This document shows, piece after piece, positions 16,652 through 25,075 of a stretch of DNA of 64,000 bases. The position numbers were made by a program, and so were the translations under genes. This stretch comes from Sphingobium baderi (GTDB lineage Bacteria; Pseudomonadota; Alphaproteobacteria; Sphingomonadales; Sphingomonadaceae): assembly GCF_001456115.1 (NCBI RefSeq), contig NZ_CP013264.1, positions 620,001-684,000 on the forward strand, given 5' to 3'. Positions within the stretch are counted from its first letter, which is position 1. Each line of letters opens with the position of its first letter. The notes below the pieces were generated by a model. That model did not search any database. It was not told where the DNA came from and saw only the letters and a list, made by a program, of their open reading frames with translations.

Positions 16652-18954
16652 TTAATGTCGTACCAGTCGAAAGTGAGTGTCAGACCGGGAATGAACCGGG
16701 GTTGCAACACGAGGCCCGCCGTCCACGACTTAGCCGTCTCCTCCGTCAGCAACGGATTGCCGCCGGTCGTTCCGCGCCGGGTCGTATTGACTGAAGGAAC
16801 GGTGGAAGGCGTGAAATTGGCAATCTCGTCCGGGGTCAGGCCAAGGCCGGACAAAATGGTGGCGCAATTCGCGCGGCGATATTGCGTGCCCTCATCCAGC
16901 CGCCTGAAATCGCAAGGGTCCTGAACCTGAAGGAACGTGCCCGTCGCGGGCTGAAACAGTTCGCCGATATTGGGCGCGCGCACCGCCTGCGAATAGGACC
17001 CACGGAACCGCAGATCGGGGATCGGCGCATAAATGCCGTCCACCTTCCATGTGGTCGTCTTGCCTACGGTGCTATAGTCGGAAAAACGTATCGCACCTCC
17101 GACCGAGAGCAGATGGGCGAAACGCATATTGGACAGGATCGGCGCATTCACTTCGCCGAAAAATTCCTTCACGCTGAAACGCCCGCCGCTGATAGGTAGC
17201 GCAGCGAAGTCACGGAATTCGCCGTTCTGAATCAGCGCATCGGGCGTCTCGCGGCTCTTTTCGCGACGATATTCTCCGCCCAGCGCGAAGCCGAAGGAAC
17301 CGCCGCCGGGGAAGGTGAAAACCGAATCCAGGTTGCCCGAAACGGACCCCGTCACCACTTCCTGCGAAATCTTGGAGCGGCTGACATTGTCGGCCAGCAC
17401 GAAGGCGAGCGCTTCAGGATCGGCCACGCCATTGCCCAAAACATTGAGCGGACGACAGGCGCTACCCGCGCCCGGCGTGAAGGTTGTGGCAGGACCGCCA
17501 AAATTATCCGGATCGATGACACCGCCATAGGCAAGCGTCGACCGGCAGACGATATCCCCCGTCACAGGATCACGCACCGCATCCAGCGCCGCATAGTAGC
17601 GGTCGCCGATCAGATTGGCGGTCTGACGGTTACGGACCTTGGTTTCGCCATAGATATAGGAAACATCATAGTTGAGATTGTCGGTAATTGCGCCGTCAAA
17701 GCCGAGCACGATACGCTTAGTCTTGCGCTTTACGGTTTCGCCGCGAATGCCGAAGTCGTAATTGTCACGCGATACCAAGGCACCGTCCGGCGCGGCGCCC
17801 GCACCAAACCGGTCGGCCAGATAAGCATTGTCCGGCTGAAGATAAGTGAAGAAATCGAAGCTGGGCTGAGCCACGGAATAGGCTTTGGTCTCGACATATT
17901 TGCCCTCTGCATAGAAGCGGATGGCGGGGGAGAATTCATAGCTGGCCAGCATATTGAACATGTGCCGGTTCTGCGATGGTTGAAGATCGCCGAAATAGCC
18001 GGCAACCGGCGTGTTCGATCCGCCGACCGCACGCGCATTACCGCCGATCAGGATTTGCCCTCGATCATAAGGAAGACCGCTGCCGGTGAAATCGGGGATG
18101 CCGTCGAGATCGAGATCCACGGCACCATCGGGCGAACTGTCGGCCCAGGTCAGATTGCTATAGGGAATCCGATCAGGAACGTTGGGATCATCATCCAAGT
18201 CATCCTGATTCTGAAGGATTTCCCTATATTTCGCAGGATTTCCCGAAAATCCGCGCGCAAAGGGGCTAAGACGATCGGACTTATTATATTCATATGCAAC
18301 CGCAATGTTGCCGCGCCCTTCCGCGAAATTCTTGCCCGCCGTCACGCTGAAATAGCGATTGGCTGCGTCACCCTTGGACGAAATGCCGGATTGGGCGCGC
18401 GCGGTCAGTCCTTCGAAATTGCGCTTGAGCACGAAATTGACCACGCCCGACACGCCATCCGCGCCGTAAATCGCCGATGCGCCGCCCGTTAGAACGTCAA
18501 CCCGTTCGATCAGATCTTCGGGAATAGTGTTGATATCCACAGCCGCCGAATTGGCGATGCCGGCGACGTGGCGCTTACCGTTCACGAGAACGAGTGTCCG
18601 CTCCTCCCCCAGATTGCGGAGATTGAGCAGGTTGACGCCCGTCTCACCAAAGCCCGCGTCCGCGCCTCCGGACAGCGAACTGCCGGTGGAAGCCGAAAGT
18701 GCAGGATTGCGCAAAAGAATATCGGTCAGGTTGGTACGGCCTGTCTGCTCGATCTGTTCGGCAGAAACCGCAACGATGGGATTGGCGACATCCAGTTCCG
18801 GTCGCGCAATACGCGAACCCGTAACGACAATTATCGGTTCATCTTCCCCTTGGGTCGATTCCTGCGCCATGGCATAGGATGAAATCAAAGCCATGCCGAT
18901 AGCGATCGACCCAGCACTGTTCCGCAAACTTGCTGTTTTCGATATGATTTTCAC

Positions 18955-19086
18955 TGTCCAGTCCCTTGCTCTGGAGTTCGAGAGAATGTTCTGCTCTCTC
19001 AACAATCACGCGATAGGGATTTATGCCCGACAGCATCCCGCGCATGAGTGGCTTTGAAACTGCGGATGGCGAGAGGAACTGTAAAG
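18955..19086 (-). promoter_or_regulatory. Structured 5' leader of the split receptor gene, shared with its paralogue
   Basis: Reading toward the GTG, the leader holds CTTTACAG (19079-19086), GCTGTCGGGCAT (19023-19034), a GAGAG/CTCTC hairpin, and a 5-bp stem TCCAG (18971-18975)/CTGGA (18957-18961) whose loop AGCAAGGGA contains the ribosome-binding site. The same elements in the same order, at nearly the same distances, precede the paralogue starting at 23050. The shared block next to the start is identical over 22 bases. A role in translational control is inferred. Confidence 0.55.
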
Positions 19087-19335
19087 ACAGAGAAAATGAC
19101 TCCAGTTGATTATGCTGCCAACTGTAGCAAATCTATCACAGGGTTTCTATATAGCGCCAATTAGAAATTATATTATAACTATCTTATAAAAATAGAAATG
19201 ATATAATGTCACATTTGTCGTATTTATAATTATATAAATGATTTATTTAAATTACACCTAGTATAAATAATATAGATTATATTCATATCTATTATATTAT
19301 TTATATTAATATAATACTATATAGGTAAAATTATC
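19087..19335. other. Extremely A+T-rich intergenic segment between receptor and oxygenase genes
   Basis: No gene is seen. By hand count only about 39 of the 240 bases 19141-19380 are G or C, against a clearly GC-rich background. It must contain the divergent promoters for the receptor (-) and the oxygenase (+), and many TATAAT-like stretches are present, too many to choose one. CAGTTG/CAACTG forms a 6-bp inverted repeat at about 19112-19133. Confidence 0.6.
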
Positions 19336-20055
19336 ATGAATATATCCTATAAGATAAATTCAAATCTTAATTTAGATATAATAAAAGATACCTATAAGTC
19401 AGCTGGACGAGTTAGAATTTCAGATTTTCTCGATTCTTCCTTTGCTGAAGCATTATTATCTGCTCTCGTGCAACGTGCCGACTGGATGCAAGTCATCAAT
19501 TCCGGTGACAGGATATTTGAGCTGTCCCGAGAATTGAGGCGATCCTTTGACGACGATAGAAACAAAAATCTCGAGGAAGCAATCAAGAATAGCGCCCGGT
19601 ACGGGTTCCAATATCGCTATGAAACCATCCGTGTTCCTGATGATATAGGTCAAAGAAACCCGGACGATATCCTGCATTTTTTCGTCAATTTCATGAATTC
19701 CCGGCCTGTTATCGAATTCATGCGCGAAATCACGGGCGATGAAGAGGTTGACTTTGTGGATGCACAAGCCACGGCTTATGGATCAGGCGATTTCCTGTCG
19801 CGTCATAACGACGCCATCGACGGCAAGCATAGACGCGCGGCCTATGTTCTTGGCCTCACTCGATCATGGCGATTTGAATGGGGCGGCCTGCTCATGTTTC
19901 ATGAAGGAGAAACCGCCTCCGCCTGGCTGCCGACCTTCAACGGCCTGAGTCTGTTTTCCGTTCCTCAAGACCACAGTGTAAGTCTGGTGACGTCCTTTGC
20001 CGATCAACGCCGCTATTCAGTCACCGGCTGGCTAAGGTCGTTCCACGAGAAATAA
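19336..20055 (+). CDS. 2-oxoglutarate/Fe(II)-dependent oxygenase (prolyl-hydroxylase-like)
   Basis: 239 residues. The double-stranded beta-helix iron motif is visible: FLSRHNDAIDGKHRRAAYVL (HxD), then a distal His in FSVPQDHSVSLVTSF and the 2-oxoglutarate-binding Arg in DQRRYSVTGWLR. This fits small prolyl-4-hydroxylase-type oxygenases that hydroxylate proteins or small substrates using 2-oxoglutarate and oxygen. It lies between two TonB-dependent receptor genes, an arrangement seen repeatedly in sphingomonads and Caulobacter, where oxygenases travel with receptors. The first ~40 codons are very A+T-rich (ATA, AAA, TTA), unlike the rest. No ribosome-binding site stands out. Confidence 0.85.
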   Translation: MNISYKINSNLNLDIIKDTYKSAGRVRISDFLDSSFAEALLSALVQRADWMQVINSGDRIFELSRELRRSFDDDRNKNLEEAIKNSARYGFQYRYETIRVPDDIGQRNPDDILHFFVNFMNSRPVIEFMREITGDEEVDFVDAQATAYGSGDFLSRHNDAIDGKHRRAAYVLGLTRSWRFEWGGLLMFHEGETASAWLPTFNGLSLFSVPQDHSVSLVTSFADQRRYSVTGWLRSFHEK

Positions 20056-20088
20056 ATAAGGGGCAGAGTTCCCACTCCGCCCCTTATT
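20055..20088 (+). terminator. Bidirectional rho-independent terminator between oxygenase and receptor genes
   Basis: AATAAGGGGC (20055-20064) pairs with GCCCCTTATT (20079-20088), extended inside by GAGT/ACTC. It begins at the oxygenase stop codon and precedes the receptor stop (20111) on the other strand, so it can serve both converging genes. Confidence 0.85.
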
Positions 20089-20110
20089 CCCAATATAGAC
20101 TGGACGCGGA

Positions 20111-23050
20111 TCAGAAGCGAAGCTTCGCCGAGATCGAGAGATAGCGTCCCAGAACATCATAAGTGCTAGGCAGTGTGTTGGACTGCTCGCCGTTACCGCC
20201 GGTCTGCTGGCTGATAACGAAGGGCGGACGCTTGTCGAACAGGTTCGACACAGTGCCGGTGAGGCTGAAATTATCCGTGATGTCGGCCGCGAGGGCCAAA
20301 TCGAAATAATTGAAAGCCTTGATCTTTTCCACCGCATAGGTGGTGTTCGGATCATCATCGCGCACGCCGCCCGTGTAACGCCATTGCACCGAAGTCGTTA
20401 TCTTACCGAAGTCGAGAGTAGTGCGGAGAGAATGGCGCCACTTCGGAATCGGCTGGCCCGACGGCACCGAAGTGCTGCACGCCACGCCGAACTTGCCGAC
20501 GCATTCATTGACGATCGGCACGCCAACGACGGGCGTGAAGTCATATTTGAAAACGCGCGTGCCGTTGAAGTTCAGCGACAGTTTCGGTTCATCGCCGGCA
20601 ATCGTGAACGGCAGCGGCGTGGTGTAGCCCAACGAGATATCCAGACCGTCGGTCTTGAGGCCACCCGAATTCTGGTTCTGGTCGACGATCCGTTCCACCT
20701 GACCGAGCGAGTTACGCGAAATTAGGTCACAGAAGGACTGAATGCCCTGGTCAAAACAGCCCGCAAAGATATTGCCTTGGCCATAAGGGCTGATGAAACC
20801 CGTGATCTTGATCTTGTAATAGTCAACCGTCGCGCTGAAACCGGGCAACAGGCCGGGCGTCAAGACCGCACCGATGGTAAAGGTCTTCGACTTTTCTTCG
20901 CGCAGATCCGCATTACCCGACTGGAACGATGGCGGATTCACCAGGTTCGAGTCGTTGGTGTTCGGATCGCCCACATATTGGGCGGGCACGCCATTGGCGA
21001 TACAGGCCTGACCCAATGCGCTGGTCGGCGTCACACCGGCATTGCCGCACGGATCGCTCTGGCCGTCAAAGCTGACGGTCTGCCCCAGATACAGCTCGTT
21101 GACGCTGGGACCACGGATTGCCCGCTGGAACTGGCCACGGAAGCCGATGCCCTTGACAACTTCAAGCTGCGCGCCTGCCGCCCAGGTGAACACATTGCCC
21201 GGCGCGTTGGAATAATGCGTGAAACGCGCCGCGCCGTTGACTTCAAACCGCTTCACGAAGGTGTCGGCCAGAAGCGGAACATTCACTTCGCCGAAGAATT
21301 CGCGAACACTGTAGCCACCCGATGTGGGCGCGCCAGGATTGAAGCCGCCGACATTGCCCGATGCCAGGAAGGTGTCGGGCGTGGTGCTGCCCCGTTCCGA
21401 ACGCCATTCCGCGCCGAGCGCGACGCCGACGCCGCCTGCGCCGAGATCGAACAGGCTGGAGTTGGTGAAGGCGACGCTGGCAACCTGGGTCGTGTATTCC
21501 TCCAGATTGGTCGCGCCAATGCCGAGATAAGCGGCCGCGTCGGAGGAAAGATTACCCGTGCCGAAGAGATTCGCCGGGACGCAGCCCGCCTGACGCGCAT
21601 CGGCCGAAGAGCAGACAAGCGTGCCCCCATTGGGCTCACCCGCGAACGGGAAGGGCGAGATGTTACCGGCCGAATCCTGGAAAGCGGTACGAGTCGCAGC
21701 CAGGAAATTGGTCAGAGCAACATTGCCCGTCTGACGCTGGGAATTCTTGGTCCGGGCATACATGTAGTAGCCGTCATAGGACCAGCCCGCTCCCAGGTCG
21801 CCTTCCGCACCGACGACGATCCGGAAAGCGCTGCGATCATCCTGATTGAGGCGGCCGCCCAGGCCCAAGGTGCGGAAACCATAGGCCGGGACGCTGACAT
21901 AGCCATCGCCATCCGTATCAAGACCGTTCAATGCAGCCTGAAGTTCAGGCGAGAAGTAGGGCGAATTCGCCTGGATGTCGAAAGCGCCCAGCGACCCTGC
22001 GTTCACGCCGGTGCCAAAGGGGGTGGAGTTGCCCAGCGGCGTCGCGGCAAGCAGGTTGTCAACGCGATTGTTGACATATTGCGCTTCCATATAGGGCTTG
22101 AAGATGCTGCTCACCTCATATTGCGCGCGCGCGGAGATGAGGAAGCGTTCCTGCGGAACCTGCAGATAGTTCGCGGGATTGGTGTTATAGGCGTTGGCCG
22201 ATGAGTCATATGCACTCGGGCTGCCATCCGGGTTGAAGAAGATTGCACTGTTCGGAAGTCCCAGCGCGGCATTCAGGCCGGGAACCTGGATACGACCCTC
22301 AGGGATCGAACCGGAACCGCCGGGGCTGAAAGTGCCGTCCTGGTTATCGTTGAAACTGTCACGCGACCAGCTACGTTTGCTGGCGAAGATCGCCTTGCGC
22401 TTGTAATAATCGAGCGAAAGCGTGACGTTACCGCGGTTGTCATCGAAATTGGCGCCGATGGTGCCATTGATGTCCCAACGCGCGCCATCGCCACGGCTGC
22501 TGAGCTCGTATGTCGAATTGAGTTCGATGCCTTCAAAGTCGCGCTTCAGGACGAAGTTGACGACACCGGCGATCGCGTCCGACCCGTAAACGGCCGAGCG
22601 GCCACCCGTCACCACGTCCACGCGCTCAATCAGCGCCTGCGGAATGGTGTTGAGGTCGACGACCTGATTGACGTCATAGGACATGTAGCGGCGGCCATTG
22701 ACCAGCACCAGCGTACGCGAAGTGCCAAGGCCGCGAAGGTCGACGGTCGCGATGCCGCCGCCGGGATTGTTCGACGTGCCCGTCGACGAACCCATGACCT
22801 GTGGCAGATCGTTGAGGACGCTCTCGACGTTGGTCTGGCCCTTAAGCGCAAACTGCTCGGCCGACACCACCGCAATGGGGCTAGCCTGGTCGAGGTCCGG
22901 CCGCGCGATACGCGAACCGGTAACGATGATAGTGGCTTCGCCTTCGTCGGCGGCCCCGCCCTGTGCAAATGCAGCAGCAGGAAGCATCGCGCCCACAATG
23001 AATGGCGCGACACCGGCGCGCAGAAGCGCGGTTTTCGAAAGTTTCTTCAC
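20111..23050 (-). CDS. TonB-dependent receptor, intact paralogue
   Basis: 979 residues from the GTG at 23050 (AAGGGA seven bases upstream). Signal peptide ends near PAAAFAQGG. The plug domain opens with ATIIVTGSRIARPDLDQASP and includes ALIERVDVVTGGRSAVYGSD; the 22-strand barrel follows and the protein ends in YLSISAKLRF, with the C-terminal Phe used for barrel assembly. The family takes up siderophores, vitamins, peptides or sugars using TonB energy; the substrate is unknown. It is clearly paralogous to the IS-split receptor (same plug sequence, same leader) and may partly compensate for its loss. Confidence 0.93.
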   Translation of the reverse strand: MKKLSKTALLRAGVAPFIVGAMLPAAAFAQGGAADEGEATIIVTGSRIARPDLDQASPIAVVSAEQFALKGQTNVESVLNDLPQVMGSSTGTSNNPGGGIATVDLRGLGTSRTLVLVNGRRYMSYDVNQVVDLNTIPQALIERVDVVTGGRSAVYGSDAIAGVVNFVLKRDFEGIELNSTYELSSRGDGARWDINGTIGANFDDNRGNVTLSLDYYKRKAIFASKRSWSRDSFNDNQDGTFSPGGSGSIPEGRIQVPGLNAALGLPNSAIFFNPDGSPSAYDSSANAYNTNPANYLQVPQERFLISARAQYEVSSIFKPYMEAQYVNNRVDNLLAATPLGNSTPFGTGVNAGSLGAFDIQANSPYFSPELQAALNGLDTDGDGYVSVPAYGFRTLGLGGRLNQDDRSAFRIVVGAEGDLGAGWSYDGYYMYARTKNSQRQTGNVALTNFLAATRTAFQDSAGNISPFPFAGEPNGGTLVCSSADARQAGCVPANLFGTGNLSSDAAAYLGIGATNLEEYTTQVASVAFTNSSLFDLGAGGVGVALGAEWRSERGSTTPDTFLASGNVGGFNPGAPTSGGYSVREFFGEVNVPLLADTFVKRFEVNGAARFTHYSNAPGNVFTWAAGAQLEVVKGIGFRGQFQRAIRGPSVNELYLGQTVSFDGQSDPCGNAGVTPTSALGQACIANGVPAQYVGDPNTNDSNLVNPPSFQSGNADLREEKSKTFTIGAVLTPGLLPGFSATVDYYKIKITGFISPYGQGNIFAGCFDQGIQSFCDLISRNSLGQVERIVDQNQNSGGLKTDGLDISLGYTTPLPFTIAGDEPKLSLNFNGTRVFKYDFTPVVGVPIVNECVGKFGVACSTSVPSGQPIPKWRHSLRTTLDFGKITTSVQWRYTGGVRDDDPNTTYAVEKIKAFNYFDLALAADITDNFSLTGTVSNLFDKRPPFVISQQTGGNGEQSNTLPSTYDVLGRYLSISAKLRF

Positions 23051-23209
23051 GGTCCAGTCCCTTGCTCTGGAGTGAAGGCAGTTTCCTGCCCCCATTATGG
23101 TCCTAAGGAGAGATATGCCCGACAGCGTTCCCCTTGTGGATTGGCGGAAATTGCGCGGGACTGGGGTCATCTGTAAAGCGCGCTCACAGCGCGCGCACTG
23201 CTTTTACAG
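23051..23209 (-). promoter_or_regulatory. Structured 5' leader of the intact receptor gene
   Basis: The leader shares with the paralogue the CTTTACAG box (23171-23178), GCTGTCGGGCAT (23115-23126) and the TCCAG/CTGGA stem (23067-23071/23053-23057) presenting the ribosome-binding site in its loop. In addition CTGTAAA (23171-23177) and TTTACAG (23203-23209) form an outer inverted repeat that encloses a perfect GCGCGCT-CAC-AGCGCGC hairpin (23178-23194). A GGCAG/CTGCC hairpin sits closer to the start. Function is inferred from conservation only. Confidence 0.55.
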
Positions 23210-23437
23210 CGGGCTGTATCATAAATGCAACAAACTGGCGCCGGGGTAAAAATCGGGGAAAGCAATATTATTACAACGTTCCCAGGTGACCATATTCATT
23301 GCTGCAGACGACGGAGTTTTGCTTGACCGATTATGCCATTTCCATGGTTTTTCGGGCTCTTTGACACCTCTCTTGACGCAGGGAGCTTCGGGTGCTTGCT
23401 AGCTCTGGCATTTGCCGGGAAGCGATGGAGAAAGCCG

Positions 23438-23977
23438 TTGACCAAAACATCACACGTCCTTGTTCTTGCCATCGCCTTCGGCCTGGCGTTGCAAAATGCA
23501 CGCGCTGCGCCCCCTCAACAGCCTCGTCCCGAAATCTTCACCGACCTGCTGAAATGCCGCGACATTGCAATGGATTCACAACGACTCGCTTGTTTTGATC
23601 GGCAGGTCGCCGATATGCAGGCGGCATCGGATCGCGATGAAGTCGTGATTTTGGACAAGGCTGAATTGCACAAAACGCGGCGGACGCTTTTTGGCTTTTC
23701 CTTTCCCAAACTGCCTTTCCTTGACGGCGACGACGATGCGAAAAAGGAAGAAGAAGGGTTTTCCCGTATCCAGACCACCATCGCCTCGGTCAAAAATCTT
23801 GGTTATGGGAAATGGCAGATCCAGTTGGAGGACGGCGCACAATGGATGACGACGGAACCCATCATCCGCCGCACTCCGAAAGCGGGCATGACGATAGAAA
23901 TCCGCCGCGCCAGCATGGGCAGCTTCATGGGCAAGATCGAAGATGATCGCGCCGTGCGGATGAAGCGCGTCGGCTGA
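23438..23977 (+). CDS. Conserved hypothetical exported protein with a CRDI...RLACFD motif
   Basis: 179 residues from a TTG at 23438, chosen because GGAG (23427-23430) lies seven bases upstream and the frame then opens with a clean signal peptide (MTKTSHVLVLAIAFGLALQ, cleavage after NARA). A longer frame starts at ATG 23333. After the signal comes KCRDIAMDSQRLACFDRQV, a two-cysteine motif found in several exported proteobacterial proteins. An acidic/lysine stretch (DGDDDAKKEEEG) and a beta-rich C-terminal half (GKWQIQLEDGAQWMTTEP) follow. Function unknown. It is convergent with the M23 peptidase gene. Confidence 0.7.
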   Translation: MTKTSHVLVLAIAFGLALQNARAAPPQQPRPEIFTDLLKCRDIAMDSQRLACFDRQVADMQAASDRDEVVILDKAELHKTRRTLFGFSFPKLPFLDGDDDAKKEEEGFSRIQTTIASVKNLGYGKWQIQLEDGAQWMTTEPIIRRTPKAGMTIEIRRASMGSFMGKIEDDRAVRMKRVG

Positions 23978-23983
23978 GTCGTT

Positions 23984-24835
23984 TCATTCTGCCGACGGCA
24001 TCGCCCCCGCCAGCAACAGCGGGTCGATCCGGGCGTCGTTCCACTTCATGCTCCAGTGGAGATGCGGGCCGGTGGCGCGGCCCGTCGCGCCGACCGCGCC
24101 GATGCGTTGCCCTTGGGACACATGCTGTCCGGGACTCACGTCGATCCGCGACAGGTGCAGGAAGGCGCTGTTGAGGCCGTGGCCGTGGTCGATCATCAGC
24201 AGATTGCCCTCCAGCGTGAAGGGCCTGTCCGCCGCGAGGATCACCACGCCGTCGGCCGGGGCGACGACAGGCTCTCCCGTCGCGCCCGCCACGTCCACGC
24301 CGCTGTGATAGGCGCCGGGCGTGCCCTGATAGATGCGTTGCGCGCCGAACAGGCCGGAGATACGGCCCCGGCGCGGCCAGATGAACCGCTGCCGCCAGCC
24401 CTGCGCGTCCGTCACCGTGGCGCGGGCGGCGGCGATGCGGTCAAGTTCAGGCTTGCGGATCGCCATGAAGGCTTCCGTGCTTTTCGTGGGACGCATGGGG
24501 GCGTTGATGCGCTCCAGACGCCAGGCGCGCGGCGCGATGGTGAGCGGGCGCTCCATGACGCGGCCATCGGCGAGGCGCGCGGTGAGGCGTGCCTGCGGGC
24601 CTGCGTCGCGATCGAAGGCGATGAGGAAGCGGCCATCGCGCTCGACGGGGACGGGCTGGCCGTTCAAGCGCAGATCGACCGTTGCCGATGGGGCAGTGCC
24701 GAGCATCACCCCGCCCTGCGTCATTTCGCCCGACAAGCGGAAATCGTAAGCGGCGACGGCAACGGACGGAGCAGGCGCGGACGGCGCTGCGACCGCGGTC
24801 AACGCCAACGCCGCGGCCGCCAGGAAGAACTTCAT
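23984..24835 (-). CDS. M23-family metallopeptidase (LytM domain), exported
   Basis: 283 residues with a signal peptide (MKFFLAAAALALTAVAAPSA). The N-terminal half is a beta-rich domain. The C-terminal LytM domain (about 160-275) has the zinc motif YHSGVDVAG (HxxxD) and the HLHW pair near the end, with the intervening MIDHGHGLNSAFLHLS. These residues suggest an active endopeptidase cutting peptidoglycan cross-links in the periplasm. The start ATG overlaps the stop of the DUF2093 gene upstream (ATGA), so the two are translationally coupled. It could be a lytic enzyme in division or envelope remodelling. Confidence 0.9.
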   Translation of the reverse strand: MKFFLAAAALALTAVAAPSAPAPSVAVAAYDFRLSGEMTQGGVMLGTAPSATVDLRLNGQPVPVERDGRFLIAFDRDAGPQARLTARLADGRVMERPLTIAPRAWRLERINAPMRPTKSTEAFMAIRKPELDRIAAARATVTDAQGWRQRFIWPRRGRISGLFGAQRIYQGTPGAYHSGVDVAGATGEPVVAPADGVVILAADRPFTLEGNLLMIDHGHGLNSAFLHLSRIDVSPGQHVSQGQRIGAVGATGRATGPHLHWSMKWNDARIDPLLLAGAMPSAE

Positions 24836-25044
24836 CCTTCGCCGCGGGCTTTCAGTTCGGCGCGGGCGGAGACTTCGGCGCTGGCATAGGGTTCCTGCCG
24901 CGATATGCTCCAGTAACGCAGATTTTCGAGCGCGATCTTCTGCCCGGTCACCGCGCAGATTACATGATCGCCCGCCTGCAACACGCGGAAGCTGTAGGGC
25001 ATATAATGCAGCCGGGCGGCGCGGTCGCGGTTGGACATCAGCAT
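24832..25044 (-). CDS. DUF2093 small protein
   Basis: 70 residues from ATG 25044 (or 68 from ATG 25038). The sequence AARLHYMPYSFRVLQAGDHV followed by CAVTGQKIALENLRYWS is the signature of the alphaproteobacterial DUF2093 family. Its CAVTG and YWS features hint at a small metal- or nucleic-acid-binding fold, but nothing is established. The gene lies between xseA and the M23 peptidase on the same strand, with 31 bases to xseA and an ATGA overlap with the peptidase. The longer upstream frame runs into xseA and is not coding. Confidence 0.85.
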   Translation of the reverse strand: MLMSNRDRAARLHYMPYSFRVLQAGDHVICAVTGQKIALENLRYWSISRQEPYASAEVSARAELKARGEG

Positions 25045-25075
25045 TTCAGGCGGCCTCTTACACGGGTCGGGGGCG

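Larger units (their letters stand above)
14509..18954 (-). pseudogene. TonB-dependent receptor split by an insertion sequence
   Basis: Two receptor pieces in one frame are separated by the IS at 15195-16651. The N-terminal piece (18954-16652, about 767 codons) has a signal peptide ending ISSYAMAQ, the plug opening IIVVTGSRIARPELDVANPI and barrel sequence to LTFDWYDI. The C-terminal piece (15194-14509) continues with KIKNAVNTPTPTELARLC and ends in the terminal barrel strand FLYAGVKLQTGKLF. Deleting the IS and one copy of TTAA joins them in frame (994 codons plus stop). The GTG at 18954 is chosen because AAGGGA lies seven bases upstream. As it stands the N-terminal piece ends after 18 IS-encoded codons and lacks the last ~226 barrel residues, so it should not fold. 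Confidence 0.93.
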
